Source of the DNA: Trichostrongylus colubriformis
Lineage: Eukaryota; Nematoda; Chromadorea; Rhabditida; Trichostrongylidae
Direction: 5' to 3'
Assembly (NCBI GenBank): GCA_963978905.1
Contig: OZ022257.1
Span: forward strand, 37,601,416-37,665,415
DNA: 64,000 nt
Below are positions 22,992 to 35,357 of this stretch, piece after piece. The first letter of the stretch is position 1. Each line of letters opens with the position of its first letter. The notes under the pieces are model-generated. The model was not told the origin of the DNA. It did not search any database and worked only from the letters and a program-made list of their open reading frames with translations. The translations under genes were made by a program, and so were the position numbers.

Positions 22992-24059
22992 TTGTGTGAC
23001 AGGACACTCGAATCGGGTTGGGTTCAGAAGCGTAGGAATGAAGGAGAATGAAGCATCCTCTGCGCACGCACTTTATCATGCACGTGGACTCACTTGCAGT
23101 GTCTTCTTGCGCACCCTACAACAGATAACTTCATCCTTTAGAATGCAACGGATTACAGTAGAATAGTATGCCGATAGACAAAAAAGAGAGAAAATAGAAA
23201 AATAAAAGAAAAAGGAAAGAGCCTATAGAGCAATAGGTAATTAAATTGACAGCTTGTCCAGGCTGCTACATGTATTCGGCAGTTTCTTTTTTGAAAGAAA
23301 CACAGGCGAAGGCGCAGGTGTGAACTCGCCTACTCTGAGTGCGAGGAAGACAAAATCATTGAAAAATTGAAGCAGGTGAATTCGTTTTATGTGCTGAATT
23401 CAGAAAATTTGAGAATTGGCATGTGTAAACACATCCTCACACGCTCACGACGCAATTTTCCGCAATTTCTCAGTACCAAAGAAGCGATTGTCATTTGGAG
23501 TGCTGTGCAACGCTGAATAACGTAGTTGGTGAAAAAGCACTGCACAAAGCCCAGCAACTCAGAGGAAATCGTTTTGAGCCTTGACTACTTCCTATTTCAA
23601 AAAACTCCTTCAACTGCAATTTTCACACCCTCTCCTCAAGCCGTTCTCTATCCAGCCAAACCTTTCTCAACTCGTTTATGCTACTATATTGTTCCATAAA
23701 ACCTGACCGAGTACAATTTTCTCTTGTTGCCCTACCCATAAAGTGATGAGTGGTTAACCTTCGCTGGTATTCAAATAAATCGCGTGGACCACTCAGCCGC
23801 AACCCCAGATCTTCATGCTCTAGAGATATAAGAGAGACCCAACGAAGAAAATCGGAGGTGAAAATTTTAAAGAGTTCACTGAAAATTTGAAAATGTATCT
23901 ATTCGTCTGATCGATACGCATGCTATCTTTCTGCTTATGTGCGTGTAGGAGAAAAATGGTTGAAAACATCGCGGAGAAGTCTGGTGAAGGAATTTCAGAG
24001 CTAGGAACCCTGCAGACCATCGCTGAATATTTTCCAGGTGGGTTCTATCTCGAAAAAAT
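22992..24059. other. Anonymous sequence
   Basis: No supported gene. One possible minus-strand exon end (CACTGCAA|GTGAGT at about 23090) is preceded by an open frame but lacks an AG acceptor after its pyrimidine tract, so it is not called. Confidence 0.4.
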
Positions 24060-24084
24060 GGTTTCGAATCCTTAAATCCAATTC

Positions 24085-24470
24085 ATAAGTTACTATAGGG
24101 ATGCTGAGTTATGGGCAAAAGCTTCGCTGTCGGACGGGACTCGAACCCTCACTTCATCCTTTCCGGGGATATGTGCTAATCCATTACACTACCGACACCC
24201 CTTTCACCTTAACTTCTGAATGGTATATTTACAGCTTATCAGCACTTACACGCATAACGTATTGAGCCGGTTGGCCAATATCGGCATCGAACCGTGAAGC
24301 TGAAAGCTGTATTACTGACTTTGATATTTTTGGTTTTGATAGCTGCTGATTTTTCAAAATCAGCAGCTATCAAAAACCAAAAATATCACTTCATAAGGTT
24401 TTTCAGGTTCGACTCCGAAATTCAATATGGTTTAATACAGTCATTGAGATCACACTGACTATGATCTTGT
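24085..24470 (-). mobile_element. tRNA-derived SINE-like repeat, inverted pair
   Basis: On the minus strand (about 24196-24123) a tRNA-like unit runs GTGTCGG, box A-like TAGTGTAATGG, an anticodon arm TATCC/GGATG with loop CCGGAAA, then box B GGGTTCGAGTCCC and CCGACA, which pairs with TGTCGG. The downstream body reads GCGAAGCTTTTGCCCATAAC. About 200 bp upstream, a second box B-like sequence GGTTCGATGCC is shared with 38365-38400. At 24323-24388 two tails meet head to head (see hairpin). The right half (24357-24470) is a degraded inverted copy. C at the usual U33 position and the repeat context argue against a working tRNA gene. Confidence 0.75.
24323..24388. repeat. Near-perfect 31-bp inverted repeat (hairpin)
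   Basis: The left arm GATATTTTTGGTTTTGATAG (plus CTGCTGATTTT) is mirrored by AAAATCAGCAGCTATCAAAA (plus ACCAAAAATATC) with one extra T/A. The loop is about 2-3 bases. It is the junction between two oppositely oriented SINE-like copies. Confidence 0.9.
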
Positions 24471-24825
24471 GCTTTTAGAATCCGCCAGATATACGTATGA
24501 CATCAAATGAGTCAGAAAATAAATTCAGTCCAATCACGTACTTGTACCCCCGTACTTTCACTCCGCTGAATAATCCTGACAGCAACATGCTGGAAAATTA
24601 GCCAGCTATGTGTTCTCTGTATTAGCTCACAACCTTTTCATATACGCTATTTTCTACGGTATTATGTGATTTTGCCAAATTGGCCCGAATTCGTAAAATT
24701 TATTGGGCCTTTGAATGAACTTATGAGTATCAAGTTATTGTTTCAATTTCAGATACATCAAAAGAGCGCAATTCTTTAAAAAAACTCGTTGTTCGCACGT
24801 GAAGAAAGTAAGGATCAGTCTTTGA

Positions 24826-25164
24826 TTGGAGAGGAGTCGCGGTGAACAGAGTGCTTATGTGACCAGGAAAAAAGACATAGAAAGTAAAAAAGGATGCTTC
24901 ACAGCAATTAACTCGGAACAGTTGGAAGTCAGTGGTTATGATTTTTCACGACAGCAAGACTTTGTGAATCCAAAAGCTCTCTATGGGGCTCATTCGTTCG
25001 TACCAGAGTTTAAAGCGCCCACTGCTGCTGTACTTGAAGGCACACCATGTGACTTAATGTTAGTGACCTATGTACTTTCTCGGGTGTTCACATATGTGTG
25101 GAACACAAGTAAATTTGCTTTTTGTATTTTCCACTTGTCATGTTCACAGCAGAAGTACCTCTAA
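24826..25164 (+). CDS. Hypothetical open reading frame
   Basis: A 112-codon frame with protein-like composition after residue 25 (for example FTAINSEQLEVSGYDFSRQQ and FVPEFKAPTAAVLEG), ending in a stop at 25164. A TTTCAATTTCAG acceptor lies about 70 bp upstream at 24757, but the intervening sequence does not join cleanly to this start. No domain, signal peptide or neighbour is recognised. It may be an exon or a fragment of an unrecognised repeat. Confidence 0.22.
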   Translation: MERSRGEQSAYVTRKKDIESKKGCFTAINSEQLEVSGYDFSRQQDFVNPKALYGAHSFVPEFKAPTAAVLEGTPCDLMLVTYVLSRVFTYVWNTSKFAFCIFHLSCSQQKYL

Positions 25165-27679
25165 ACAACGGCCTTCGAATCGCTTGAGGTCGCTCGGTAG
25201 CCGCTTCGGCTTTCTGTCATCGACGTGATGAGGATCTTTCCTCACCAAAATCCTTGGCCTAGAGGTAAGGGAAGGGAAAGGACCCGTAAGGAGGGGTTTA
25301 GTTAGTCGAATTGAAATGTAGCATGATTTTCGCTCAAAAGAAAGTTCCCCATTATTTCTGTTTCCATGGTTATTCCTATTTCAATTCGCATTTACGGGCA
25401 CACATGACCGGCAAGTAATTGGTGGTTGTTAATTTATATGCGAATGAAATTGGTCACGAAAATGGGTTATGCCTTTGTGCTTAATTACGAATTTGGGAGT
25501 CCGACATTAGTACCGTGCTACTGGTCACCCCACCATCGGAGCTCATATCCGATCCCTTGATTGATGAGACCATCAAACTTGAGACGGTGCCCTCTCGTAG
25601 CGACTGAAGTCAGCAGTTGGTTTTCTCGAGGCACAGTTAAGGTGGCAGAAGACGGCAAACATATTAACGGTGCATGTACTGCAGCGAGCACAGCTTTCGC
25701 TCCTTTGATTTCAAAATGAAACTGGACATGACAGGTGTTGAACCCATCCTTTCCTATCCCTCTTCTACCTTTCCTCTACCGGCTTTCGTATCTTCAAATA
25801 TGCAGGCCCATTAAATGAATGTAGTTATGAGGACACCTTTTGCCGTAAGCGCGACCTGTGGAACTTATAAAAAAGTGAGATTTCCAAATTTTCCTCCGTG
25901 ATCCTGGAGAAGCCATTGAATTTGCTGGATCGAGCCAATCAATCCCTGCAGATTGCTCGGGCTATAAAAAGCCCTAAATCCTTGCAGCCTACTACTCATT
26001 CGAAAACCAGTAATGGGTAGGTGGAAGACAGGACAGGAAAGGGAATGGTTTTTCATTTTCGTTCTCATATAGCTCACTTACATTAACAAAGAATATATGT
26101 CTGAAACATATGTCGGTTAATTGATGTATTTATCGACGAATAAATAAATAGATATATGTAAATATTCTATTCGTAATTAGGTCGGACAAACACATATTTC
26201 CACTGTTTCGCACCTTGACTATTTCCTAGCAATTTTTCAACAGCATCCTCCGTGATGGCTTGGACTAGCCTATTTTAAGAGAAAAGTTTGCTGTATCTTA
26301 GTAATATGTATTAGGACATTTTTTTTTGAATACGGGAACAATCAGGAGGAAACGGCGCTAGTCGGTAATACTTTATCAAAATCTTTCAGTGAATAACAGT
26401 ATTCAAATGAGCATATTTAAGGAGTCTTGGGGAACACGAACCTGAGCAAGCCTCATAGGGGAAGGTGTCACCTTGAGATCAAAAATTCATTTCAGACTGA
26501 TTTGATAATGGGAGGGAACGGGAGCCCCCACCACGACAGAGGCAAGTCGAGCTAATCCTGAGCCCATTATTCTACACTCTGAAGCAAAAAAAAGAAAACA
26601 AACGGTGTCCTAGCTGGCTTTAACTCATTGGGCATCACCCAAGTGCTTTCGATTAAGTGTCGTGGGGAACAGTGGTGATTATGCCCATTCCATTCAATGA
26701 TTTGTGGATTCGGGAGTCGAATAAATTCTGAGCCTTTTCAACCCTTGAATAAGGCGAGCATTCATTTAAAGATTGCTGAGGGATGACCTTTGGATCGTGA
26801 AATGCTCTGCGGCGCAACCCAAAATAGCATTCCAAGCTTGTCGCTCGAGGGCGTAGTGTCAGCAGATTTCTGAATACGCACTAATCCAATAAACATACGC
26901 ACTCATAAGTCGCTGAGTGAGTTGTCACCATTCGTTTCCCCCTGACGCTGCCCTCCCCGTAGCAGAGCTGAATGTGATATGGAAAATCACTGGAGTACAA
27001 GAAAAATTTCAACTGGGTGTGATTTCGCTAGGTTTTCAGTGACTCGTTCACTGATAGCGGACTCACATCCGCAAAAAAGGCCTAGGACAGCTGCTTTTAT
27101 TTCATGCAGAGTCTAACTTGCTTTTTACATTGATTATCGAAGCATTTTGTGAGCTTCTTAGGTGGGAACTGACGCCAGAATCAATGTAGCAAATCCCACT
27201 ACATCTTCGGATTTGCTCCACACGTGAAAATGTCCACGACTACGTCATGTAGAAGGGACTTAGAAGTTGCAATCGAGTCGAGGAACTTACATACGGTTCG
27301 AACTTAAGCCTGAAGGACATGGTGATCAGTTCCATCCAGGATGCACCACAAACACAACTTATAGTCGGGATCGTGGCGGTCTTTAAACAGGATAACTCTT
27401 ATTTCTATCCTCCCAATCCATGTAGGCAGCCACCGCCTCGAAAAAAAGGAATGACGATGGTGTAGTCGTGTACTGCTCCGGTTTGTGATTCCCGGAGCAT
27501 GCGAGTGAGAGCGGTACTGCTTGTGACGACACGAAATCTTTGTCTAGTTCTTCGCAAAGGTTCTGTTACTGGTATGGCTAATCTTTCAGCGCTTTCTGGA
27601 AAGGAGATTGTAACTCTTAAAAGCTGCCGATCAGTCACTTGAAAAAGCTGAGTTATGATACAACAGAAATATGTAATAA
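25165..27679. other. Anonymous sequence
   Basis: No gene, RNA or repeat copy that I can support. Scattered donor-like sites (for example a minus-strand GTAAGT at about 27295) have no convincing partner. Confidence 0.4.
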
Positions 27680-27860
27680 GGCGCTATCGCAACGAGGGGC
27701 AGGGGGTCATTTTATGAGAAGCTGCACATCCAATCATCTTGGATGGAACTTTAAGGGATTTATCTGCACACTGAGTCGTATATTTTGCCTAAGCCTCAGC
27801 GGGGGAAGAAAAGATTTCTCTCTCCCCTCGACTTGGGCAAAAATATGTCCATAGTGGGAT
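27680..27860 (+). repeat. Dispersed repeat L, copy 2
   Basis: It matches 19255-19410 in inverse orientation (CTGAGTCGTATATTTTGCCT, AATCATCTTGGATGGA). A 71-codon frame over it is a by-product of the repeat. Confidence 0.55.
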
Positions 27861-28344
27861 GCCTCACCTCACTGCGATAGGACCAACATAAATTGATCAT
27901 CAGAATTCAATATTAAAGCAAGCGTTGAGTATTAAAGTATTAAAGCAAGCGTTGCAGCCTTGCTGCCCTGTGCTTTGTATTTGAATTCAACACTCATGAT
28001 AAGGAAGTACTTTTTCGTTGGAATTTGTCGTGTGTGAGCCAGTAGGATGCATGCGAACCGCTGAAAAGGGTCGGTGGAATATGAATGCAACCACTCCACT
28101 GGCGGACACACATAAATCCATTAGAATCTCAAAATTTCGGCTGATAGTGGTATTCACTGAAAGTGTAAAATGCACTGGATCTTAGCATTTCAACACATCT
28201 CAAGCTAGCATCGTGTACATGCCGCACAACCCACAAACTCACAGGTGCGGGAGAAAAAATTGAAAGCGCTAATGCAGGTAACATCGGCGTAGTCTCTTTG
28301 TTCCGGTCTATAAAGATCAAAAACAAAGACAATGATTTTGATGT

Positions 28345-28464
28345 TTTTGATTTTTGATAATTTTTGATAGCTGCTGATTTTCGTCGCGGCCCGCGATGCG
28401 AAATTTACTATAGGGATGCTGAGTATGGGCAAAAGCTTCGGTGTCGGACGGGACTCGAACCCGC
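28345..28464 (-). mobile_element. 5'-truncated tRNA-derived SINE-like copy with target duplication
   Basis: On the minus strand it starts inside the tRNA unit (GTGCGGGTTCGAGTCCCGTC), continues through the body GAAGCTTTTGCCCATACTCA, then AAAATCAGCAGCTATCAAAA, and ends in a repeated A-rich tail with ATCAAAA units. It is flanked by near-identical direct repeats ACAAAGACAATGAT at about 28323-28336 and 28464-28477. Truncation at the 5' end, an A-rich tail and a direct flanking repeat together indicate insertion by target-primed reverse transcription. Confidence 0.75.
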
Positions 28465-28993
28465 ACAAAGACAATGATGTCGATGTTGAATATACAAGAC
28501 ACGAATCATGACGTTCTGGCTTATTCCTCTGAGCACAATTCTAGAAAAAAAGAGATATGTGGAATCGAGGAGAGTTGAACAATTTAGCGACTCCGTACTA
28601 TGATTTTTTTGGCTGCTAAGAATGTTAATATCGTGATTTGTCGACGCACAACTTTCTGAAGACCACATCTAAGAGGACCATTTCCTTAAAACCCCTTCGT
28701 GGTATGCACAAGGCAGTGTACGTCCATTCAAAACCTCAGTGGTTGAATATGGCATAGAATTATGGATATGGGTATGAAATGCGGAATTCTTGGTTATCTG
28801 AGCTGGCATAGAACGGGAATCCAGTTCCTTACCCTAGGGGTCTTGTCACTAATTTATAAATAAATTTGAATATGATACTAGAAAACTGCACAAATACTCC
28901 AACAGAAGCATTTCAGTGGGCCTAGAAAAGCAATGTCCATTCGCTCCCGGCAATCCGCTTTTTTTTGTTCCTTTCCGCGCGTATTGACCCTTT

Positions 28994-29376
28994 TCAGGGA
29001 AACTTGAGAATGCCAGCAATCAAATGGCTGTTTTTACTGTAATTTAACACTGGACATTTTAGCGCTTGCTGGAACACATGAACTATAAAAAGTGCCTTCA
29101 CAGCCTGACAACGATACGTTCAGGCATTAGATTTTACTTACCGAAAAATTTTAATCAGAGTATTAATCATCCTAATGTAGTGTTCCTACAACGATAGTAA
29201 GTATACTGGTACGGTGATCATAGAGGAAATGGGTATCAGATGACTCACCTTGTGGTCCCAAACGGTAATGGATCGCCAGTGACGATGGCTAATCGACGCA
29301 CGCTGTCTATTGCTATTGAGGCATCGAGAAATCCGAGAACTAAATTGACGCCCTCCGGCAGTCGTCTTGAGTCCTC
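28994..29376 (-). CDS. Candidate three-exon 3' end of a gene, unknown product
   Basis: Minus-strand exons: 29376-29249 after CCTATTTTAG, open for 42 codons (LPEGVNLVLGFLDASIAIDS, then RRLAIVTGDPLPFGTT), ending AAG|GTGAGT. Then 29171-29142 (MINTLIKIF) between an ATTAG acceptor and CG|GTAAGT. Then 29036-28994 (KNSHLIAGILKFP, stop) after ATTACAG. Phases agree across both introns (77 and 105 nt). The first exon is the persuasive part; the small middle exon and the last are weaker. A second frame is also open over the first exon, so the reading is not unique. No family recognised. Confidence 0.28.
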
Positions 29377-29549
29377 CTAAAATAGGCGATAAGGGCTGGA
29401 AAGCAGCAGACGGAAATGGAGGCCCGTAGTGTCTCGCGAAGTAAACGTCGCTCATTATTCTCAAATATGTAGAAGGATGAGAAGTAGTGAAACAATATCT
29501 GCAAAGTAATATACATAGTACATGTAATTAGACAAAATTGTGATATAAA

Positions 29550-29870
29550 CTGAACAGTTGGCTGGCGCACACTACTGCGCTTGACACCGTGGGCGTCAGT
29601 AGGTCGATCGGAAGTGCTTTTTTATATGCACTTTATCCAGCACCCATTGTCACATCACATCATAACAATTTCGTAACCCTCGCCACAATGAACAGCATAG
29701 TAGTCTGTTACTCATTGCCTGACTTCTACACAAAAACCGATCGATGTCGATGGCTCCTACCCCTATGGAGTTCCCATCCTTGCAACACTACTGATTTGCT
29801 GAAGTGGTGCTGTTGTCTAAACAGAACCGATAATTTTGATCAATACTTATAGATGTTGACATCCATAAAA
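29550..29870 (+). repeat. Dispersed repeat M, copy 1
   Basis: It shares CAGTTGGCTGGCG, ACACTA(C/G)TGCGC, TAGTAGATCGA-like sequence and CACCCATT with 51765-51990. A short inverse relative is at 53340-53375. It is non-coding; the 87-codon frame here is not supported. Confidence 0.55.
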
Positions 29871-30023
29871 CTTTTCCCTGTGCAATTTTGTTCATTTATT
29901 GGGGTGGTTCCCTTCTTCTTTCACCGCTACTATGTAATATGGTAGGTTTCGCCAATCTTCACCTTAAAGGCAGCTTTCGGGAAAATTCGGACGAGAAGTA
30001 TAAGAAGTAGTGAATATGAAAGC

Positions 30024-30115
30024 CAAGATGCCTAGTAACAGGAAAGTGGAGAAAAAACGAATGGAAGTGGCCAAAAACCCAAGAAATAGAACCCCTTCCC
30101 ACCATTGGTTCTGGG
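30024..30115. repeat. Dispersed repeat N, copy 1
   Basis: In inverse orientation it matches 37190-37300 (AAGAAATAGAACCCCTTCCC here against a GAAATGAAACCCCTTGCCC inverse there). Confidence 0.5.
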
Positions 30116-30249
30116 CGCGGACGACCTTTCAGTCAAGACGCGGGTAGTCCGCATAGGTTTTCCACTGGCATTACCAAGACGTAAGCATGAAGGGATGTTC
30201 GGAAATGCGACAGCATCTATTTTCATGTGGTCAGTTTCAAGCTAAAAGT

Positions 30250-31245
30250 GAGAAAGCGCGCTCGATACATTCAATCCTGCCGATCTCCTTGACCAACCGC
30301 ACCGTGACCAACCCCTAATCACGTCGCCTGGAGGCGGGCTGCCCTTGTCCAAGGCGGCTTGCCCTGACGAGGCCGCCTCCGCCACAGCTCAAGGGGGCGC
30401 CTTTTGCGGGGGATTTCGCCATACATCGGCCTTTCAGCCCCGTAATTTTTCAGTGCATGCCTTCTTTTGGCGTTCCCTGTCACCCATACTATCGCGAACA
30501 CTGTCTTTAACTCATATCGTTACGTTTTCGATACCGGCTCTGCCCGCAACTCCGGGTCCGAGCCCTCGTAAGTTGCACTTGCCTTTGACTTCTGTTCTAC
30601 TTTTCCCCCTCTACAGACTTTTCTGAAGCCACAGCACGAAATTCTGCTTCAGGCTCCTCCCAACTCTGCGAAAGCTTCGCCTACAGTGAGGTTTGTCCTC
30701 CCCCCTATATAGCCCTAGTCATTACTGACCACCCATCTTCCCTCCGATCCTTTTAGAACCGAATTACAATCTTTAAAGTGAGCACCATTCGATATTTGCG
30801 TGCTTCGCAATTTTTGGCGGATCTTCACTCACCTGAAGTATGTTCAAGGTCTTGAACATTAGTCATACCGTCCAATATTTGTCCTTGTTTCTGCGTCGCG
30901 TTGGGGCCGAGTCATGAAGTTTTGGTGTAATGGCCGCCGGGTGGGCAAGTGTTCCGACTGGTGAGGTCAGGTCAGGTTGCGCGGCGGATTCAATCAGGTA
31001 AAGACAGGTAAAAACACGCTGCCAAAGCTCCTCCCTACAAAGGCTTAGGCAAATCTGGGAGAGCCCAGATGGCAGGACGCGCCAGACATTCGGACAATTC
31101 GCGAAGCGTCGCCGTGCGCGGTGACCCAATTCGGTGCCGACCTCTAGAAATCGGAACACTTGCAACACACCCAATGGCCGCCAATCGTGGTACGCTCCAC
31201 CCACTGTTTGCGGTCCCCTTTCCTCTCTTTTTTTGACTTTCATTA
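30250..31245. other. GC-richer block without a supported gene
   Basis: It contains GGCGGGC, GCCGCC and GGTCAGGTCAGG motifs and a 126-codon minus-strand frame (31243-30863) with no domain, no splice context and low-complexity basic and leucine-rich stretches. It probably consists of old repeats. I see no ribosomal RNA or CpG-island promoter evidence. Confidence 0.35.
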
Positions 31246-31341
31246 ATTACCTCAACCCTTCTTTCCCCACGTTTTGACCATTTTCGAGTTGAACGAACAG
31301 TTTTCGATTAGAAGACCGAACTTTCCAGTGCACGCCCCGTT

Positions 31342-31520
31342 CAGGGACGGAGCTCAACTTTGGTTCATGTGTGCTCCTTACTCCTTGTCGACCCTACCTA
31401 TCTCATACGAGTCCCCATTTCCAAAGGTTGCTTTCATACAATACCTAATGTCATGACAGACGGAAGGAGGGGCGGACGTGCAGACAGACGAAGCGTTTTA
31501 GATATAGTAGGGATAATAAC
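31342..31520 (+). repeat. Dispersed repeat P, copy 1
   Basis: Ordered blocks: GGAGCTCAACTT, GTGTGCTCCTTACTCCTTGT, CCCCATTTCCAAAGG, CATGACAGACGG, then a GGACG-rich stretch, ACAGACGAAGCG and ATATAGTAGGGATAAT. The same order is seen at 41294-41525 and 53570-53735, and inversely at 49370-49555. Confidence 0.75.
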
Positions 31521-34500
31521 ACATAACTTACATAATCTGACCACAATTTTTTTTTCAAAGTACATTTGGAAGGCGCTTCTGGTAGTTGTCTTCGAGGTGA
31601 CTAACAGCAATAAAAGATAGAGCTAAACTCCTTGGAAGGAACCGCGAGTGGTCGGAAGAAAGAGAAGGATGGGAAGAAATGATTGTTTTGAAACGAACAT
31701 TCGAGGTTGAAAGCGTTAATCGGTAGAGAAACCAGTATTCAAAGGCAAAGGCACGACGAAGTAATCTGTATCTGCATGTCCCGCACATCTCTTCGAATTA
31801 CAACATGACCTTTCTGAGTTGCTCGCTGTAGAAGATGTCATTTGCTGCCTCGTAAGGTTTTTTTATTCATTCATAATGATGTGAAATAAGTGAAACAACA
31901 AAAAGCAGCAATCAAGTAAAATAAGGAGTAGGAGAATAAGCGAAAGGATAAGAAAGATGGTGTTTGTAGTCAAAAAATTCACTGAATTCACACTCGACGT
32001 CTTAGCGTGTTGTCGTGTGTGCAATGTCTGCAACCTGGTGAACTGCAAGCGTTACGGCAGATCTTACCGTAAGCCAAAATTGCCCCTCCCAGTGGCTTTG
32101 AGGTATAATGCATGAAGAATGCATGGCATTCCAGCCATTGACAATCGGTATTGTGTGCCGAGTGTATAACTAAAATCATAACAGAAAAAGAAAATCTACG
32201 CCTGCTATGACAGAGAGCAGGAAAAACAAAAACGATCGGAATTTCCGTCGCGTGACTTTCACAACGTGCTGGGAGTATTCACAGGTTATGATTTGCTTAT
32301 GTGTACTGCTTTGGGGATACCCATCTTCCTACCATGTTCAAGGTGGCTTTGACCAACGCACAGCTTTGTCAGAGTGCTTACTTTTGACAAATATCAATTG
32401 AAATAAGAGAGATCAAGTCGCACATACTCAATAGTGTTGACCACAATTGCCTGTCAGCTTTAGTTGATTGGAAGTGATAGTCGGGAAAAACGAGCTCGAG
32501 GAAGTCGCTCAGAGTTGGACATTCGTTGTTTTGAAGGGGAAACTTCAAGTAGGCATTCACAGTCGGCAAGAACTTCATTAAGAATCGAATTGGAATGGGA
32601 CTCGTATTGTATTATTCAGGAAAGAAAACACGATTAGCTCAGTACGTGACAATTAATTGAGTGATGTGCGCTCAACTAACGGACGACGACGAAATGAATC
32701 TCTTTTTATCGCGCAGATGGACGGCTTCGAGTCGGCGAAGCCGAAAGGGCAAAACATGGCACCGGCCACTGCACAATAGCTATTGAAAAGTTTCTGTTAT
32801 CCCTGCTGATGCTCTCGACAGAGATCAGTACGCACGCTCGCTTCGTTAGATTTACGAAAAGGATTTGGCTTTTTGCCAGAGCGGAGATCCAAAGGAGTGC
32901 AGAATTTCTCACCTTGGCGCGCTCTACAATACCGAAACCTGACAGCTATAGATTTTTTCTATTTATCCGAGTGAACGAGCTGACGAGTTCCGTTGTTTTG
33001 TAGAAGAGTAACATCGGCAAGGCCTTAGCGCGCTTCATAGGAACAAGCACTGGAGTCAACTTCGGCTTTAGTGACGATTCGCTGTGCGTAAAAGTTGAGC
33101 ATTTTTGAAACATCTTCAGGGAGGGGGTGTCTTGCGATGAAAAAGGGGAGGGGATGCGTTTGTTGAGCGAAAATATTCAACAAGCTGTTGTTTTCCACTG
33201 ATTCTGGACTTTGTCAGCCTGTTGAAAAATCGATTTTTGTTGTTAAAAGATCTGTTATCATTACAAGGGTATAAAAGTAGAAATTATGATTTCATCAAAG
33301 TAGAAATTGTGATTTCAATTGACGGTTTTGAAGGCCACTTTTCAGTATAGCAGTCCTGTTATACCATTCAGCTACAGTTTCAGAATGATGTCGCATTTCT
33401 CAAAATTTTTCTCTGCGGTGCTTAGCGCATCTCAAAGGTCGTAGGATAGACCATGCGAAGGCTGCTGAAAATAGAATGAGAAGCAGCAGTACTGTGCACG
33501 CGTTGCAACAACCGAACGAAACCGAATGAAACCAATCGATCAAAGGCTCGAAACAATGGACTTCTTTTCCTTTTTGGTTATCACTGCGAAGGTATATTGC
33601 GGAGCACCGCCCACATTTGTAGGGCTTAATTCGAGTGTTTGGTAATAGGAATGCAATGTTTGCGAAGGTTTATTCTGTTTACGGACTTCTCCCCTACGGC
33701 AATTTGTTCGCATCTGTGGTGCTCGTGCAATAAAGAAAATTGCATTGACAGAGATTCAAATCTCAGATGTCCTTTCGTGAAATTCAGTACTAATGGAAGC
33801 AGCTGTTCCTCAATTGCTCCATGGAACGCATAAAAATTCAGATGGCTGTTCGCACCTGTCCCATTTTCCATCCGTTTCTTTTCAACAGAAAAGACAGAGG
33901 TTTGATGTATTATAGTTCATTTGCATAATATGAATATCAACTGGTAGGGTATATTGTCAAGCCAGACCGATTACGTTCATAGGACAACGTCCATGGCAGG
34001 GTCCCAAATAATGAAGCATTTGTCGATGATTTCAAGGTGCTTTGCCTGATTATGAGTAAGAGTCTACAAATGGCTAGATATTGAAGAAAAATTGGAAAAA
34101 CCAATTAGAACAAATTACTTTTAAGCGCCGTGCAACCACTACGATCGCATTCATGCAGACGAGTGGTGAATGAACCATACCCACATATGGGGAAAAAGCA
34201 GCGACAGCGAGGCAGACCACATGGCTGACATTGCTGCTAAATACTAAACACATCCGGCGGAGATGAGGAGCCATATAAACGAAGTTCGAGTGCTTTAAGG
34301 ATTGCCCGTGCTCCAAAAGGATGCGTTTTGGGTACTCACATATGTTGTTATCCCTTGTACAACTCCAATTACCGCGCAATATGCTCTTGATGGTAGGCCC
34401 TACCTCGCATCGCTAATTTCGCTAAATAGTGGCTCACTCTTTTGAAAATATGTGGCAATAGCAGTTTATGGTAACCATATAGATAACACTTTTAATGTTC

Positions 34501-34819
34501 CAATCATAACAGGGAAGTTACTATCGCAGTCCAGGTATGTCTTCGAGTCGTCCTTCAAAAATAAGTGGTGATCCCTGCCAAAAAAGGGAATAGGCCCACA
34601 AGTCTTGGGATAAGTTTAGACAAGGGATACCGCATCAATGTTTGCAAAAAAGATATTGGTGACTGTATGCTAGTCCATTTGCCAACCACTTGCAGTACCT
34701 AAGGATGCATATCTCTCACAATTACATGACACCCAAACTTACAGAACTTTTTTGCGATCACGCTAAGCATTTCGAATGTATTGAAATGAAATCTGCTCAG
34801 AAACAAAACTCTTCCGAAT
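31521..34819. other. Anonymous sequence
   Basis: No supported gene. Frames of 60-101 codons occur on both strands (for example 34379-34074 minus) but without domains, signal peptides or paired splice sites that join them. Confidence 0.4.
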
Positions 34820-34950
34820 CTTTTTTAGGCTCGGAAGAAGGCGAACTCGTCGGAACGTCAGCCGATAAAGAATTGTTAACAACCTCCAAGCAGCTGAACA
34901 CTAAATACTACATTTAAAGCAATGTCGAGGTTCATAGAGAGTCGAACAAG
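34820..34950 (+). repeat. Dispersed repeat K, copy 3 (diverged)
   Basis: It contains GTCGGAACGTCAGCCGATAA, AACAACCTC and CAATGTCGAGGTTCATAGAG, in the same order as the K copies at 15590-15700 and 22395-22520. Confidence 0.5.
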
Positions 34951-34984
34951 GCGTCTTCCGAAAGTGTTCAAAGAAATTGCCCAC

Positions 34985-35352
34985 AGAAAATTAGTTTCTT
35001 TGTTACCCATATGTTCATGTTGCATCTGCGCAATAGGGACCGCATGCAAAGCTTCACGCGAATAGTGAGAGTTCGGCTAAGTTACAGCCCCGAATTCTCG
35101 GCTGGATGGGCGGGGTCTCCGGGTAAAAGCAACCTCCCGCTGTCCGTCGCGTTTGGGAACGGGGAGAGGGACTGTTTAAGTAATTTTCTGCGTCTACAAT
35201 GTACTCCGACTGCGGCGGACGACGGGGTGTGCACTTGCTTGGAGGCTCCGCCCACCAGACCGAGACTTTGTGGTGCTGTATCTTAGCCTAATTCACATTT
35301 TTTCGCGTGAAACTTTGCAGGCAACAGAAAAACTCATTTTCCCGTGAACAAC
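34985..35352. mobile_element. MITE, family 1 copy 3
   Basis: The left end AAAATTAGTTTCTTTGTTAC, then CATATG and GCTTCACGCGAA, is matched inversely by TTCGCGTGAAACTTTGCAGG and GAAAAACTCATTTTCCCGTG. The interior shares GGCGGACGACGGGGTG and GACTTTGTGGTGCTGTAT with copy 1. Confidence 0.75.
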
Positions 35353-35357
35353 TTCCA

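Noticed and set aside
23085..23190. Possible minus-strand exon ending CACTGCAA|GTGAGT
   Set aside because: The frame upstream is open, but the long pyrimidine tract before it lacks an AG acceptor, so no exon boundary can be placed.
24123..24196. Functional tRNA gene (anticodon loop CCGGAAA)
   Set aside because: The cloverleaf can be drawn, but the usual U33 is C, the same unit recurs at two other loci with decay, and one copy has an A-rich tail and target duplication. A SINE-like repeat explains it better.
27290..27380. Minus-strand exon ending GTAAGT
   Set aside because: Two frames are open over a short distance, with no partner exon and no preferred acceptor.
30863..31243. 126-codon minus-strand frame
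   Set aside because: Lies in a GC-richer repeat-like block; no domain, no splice signals, and long charged stretches suggest chance openness.
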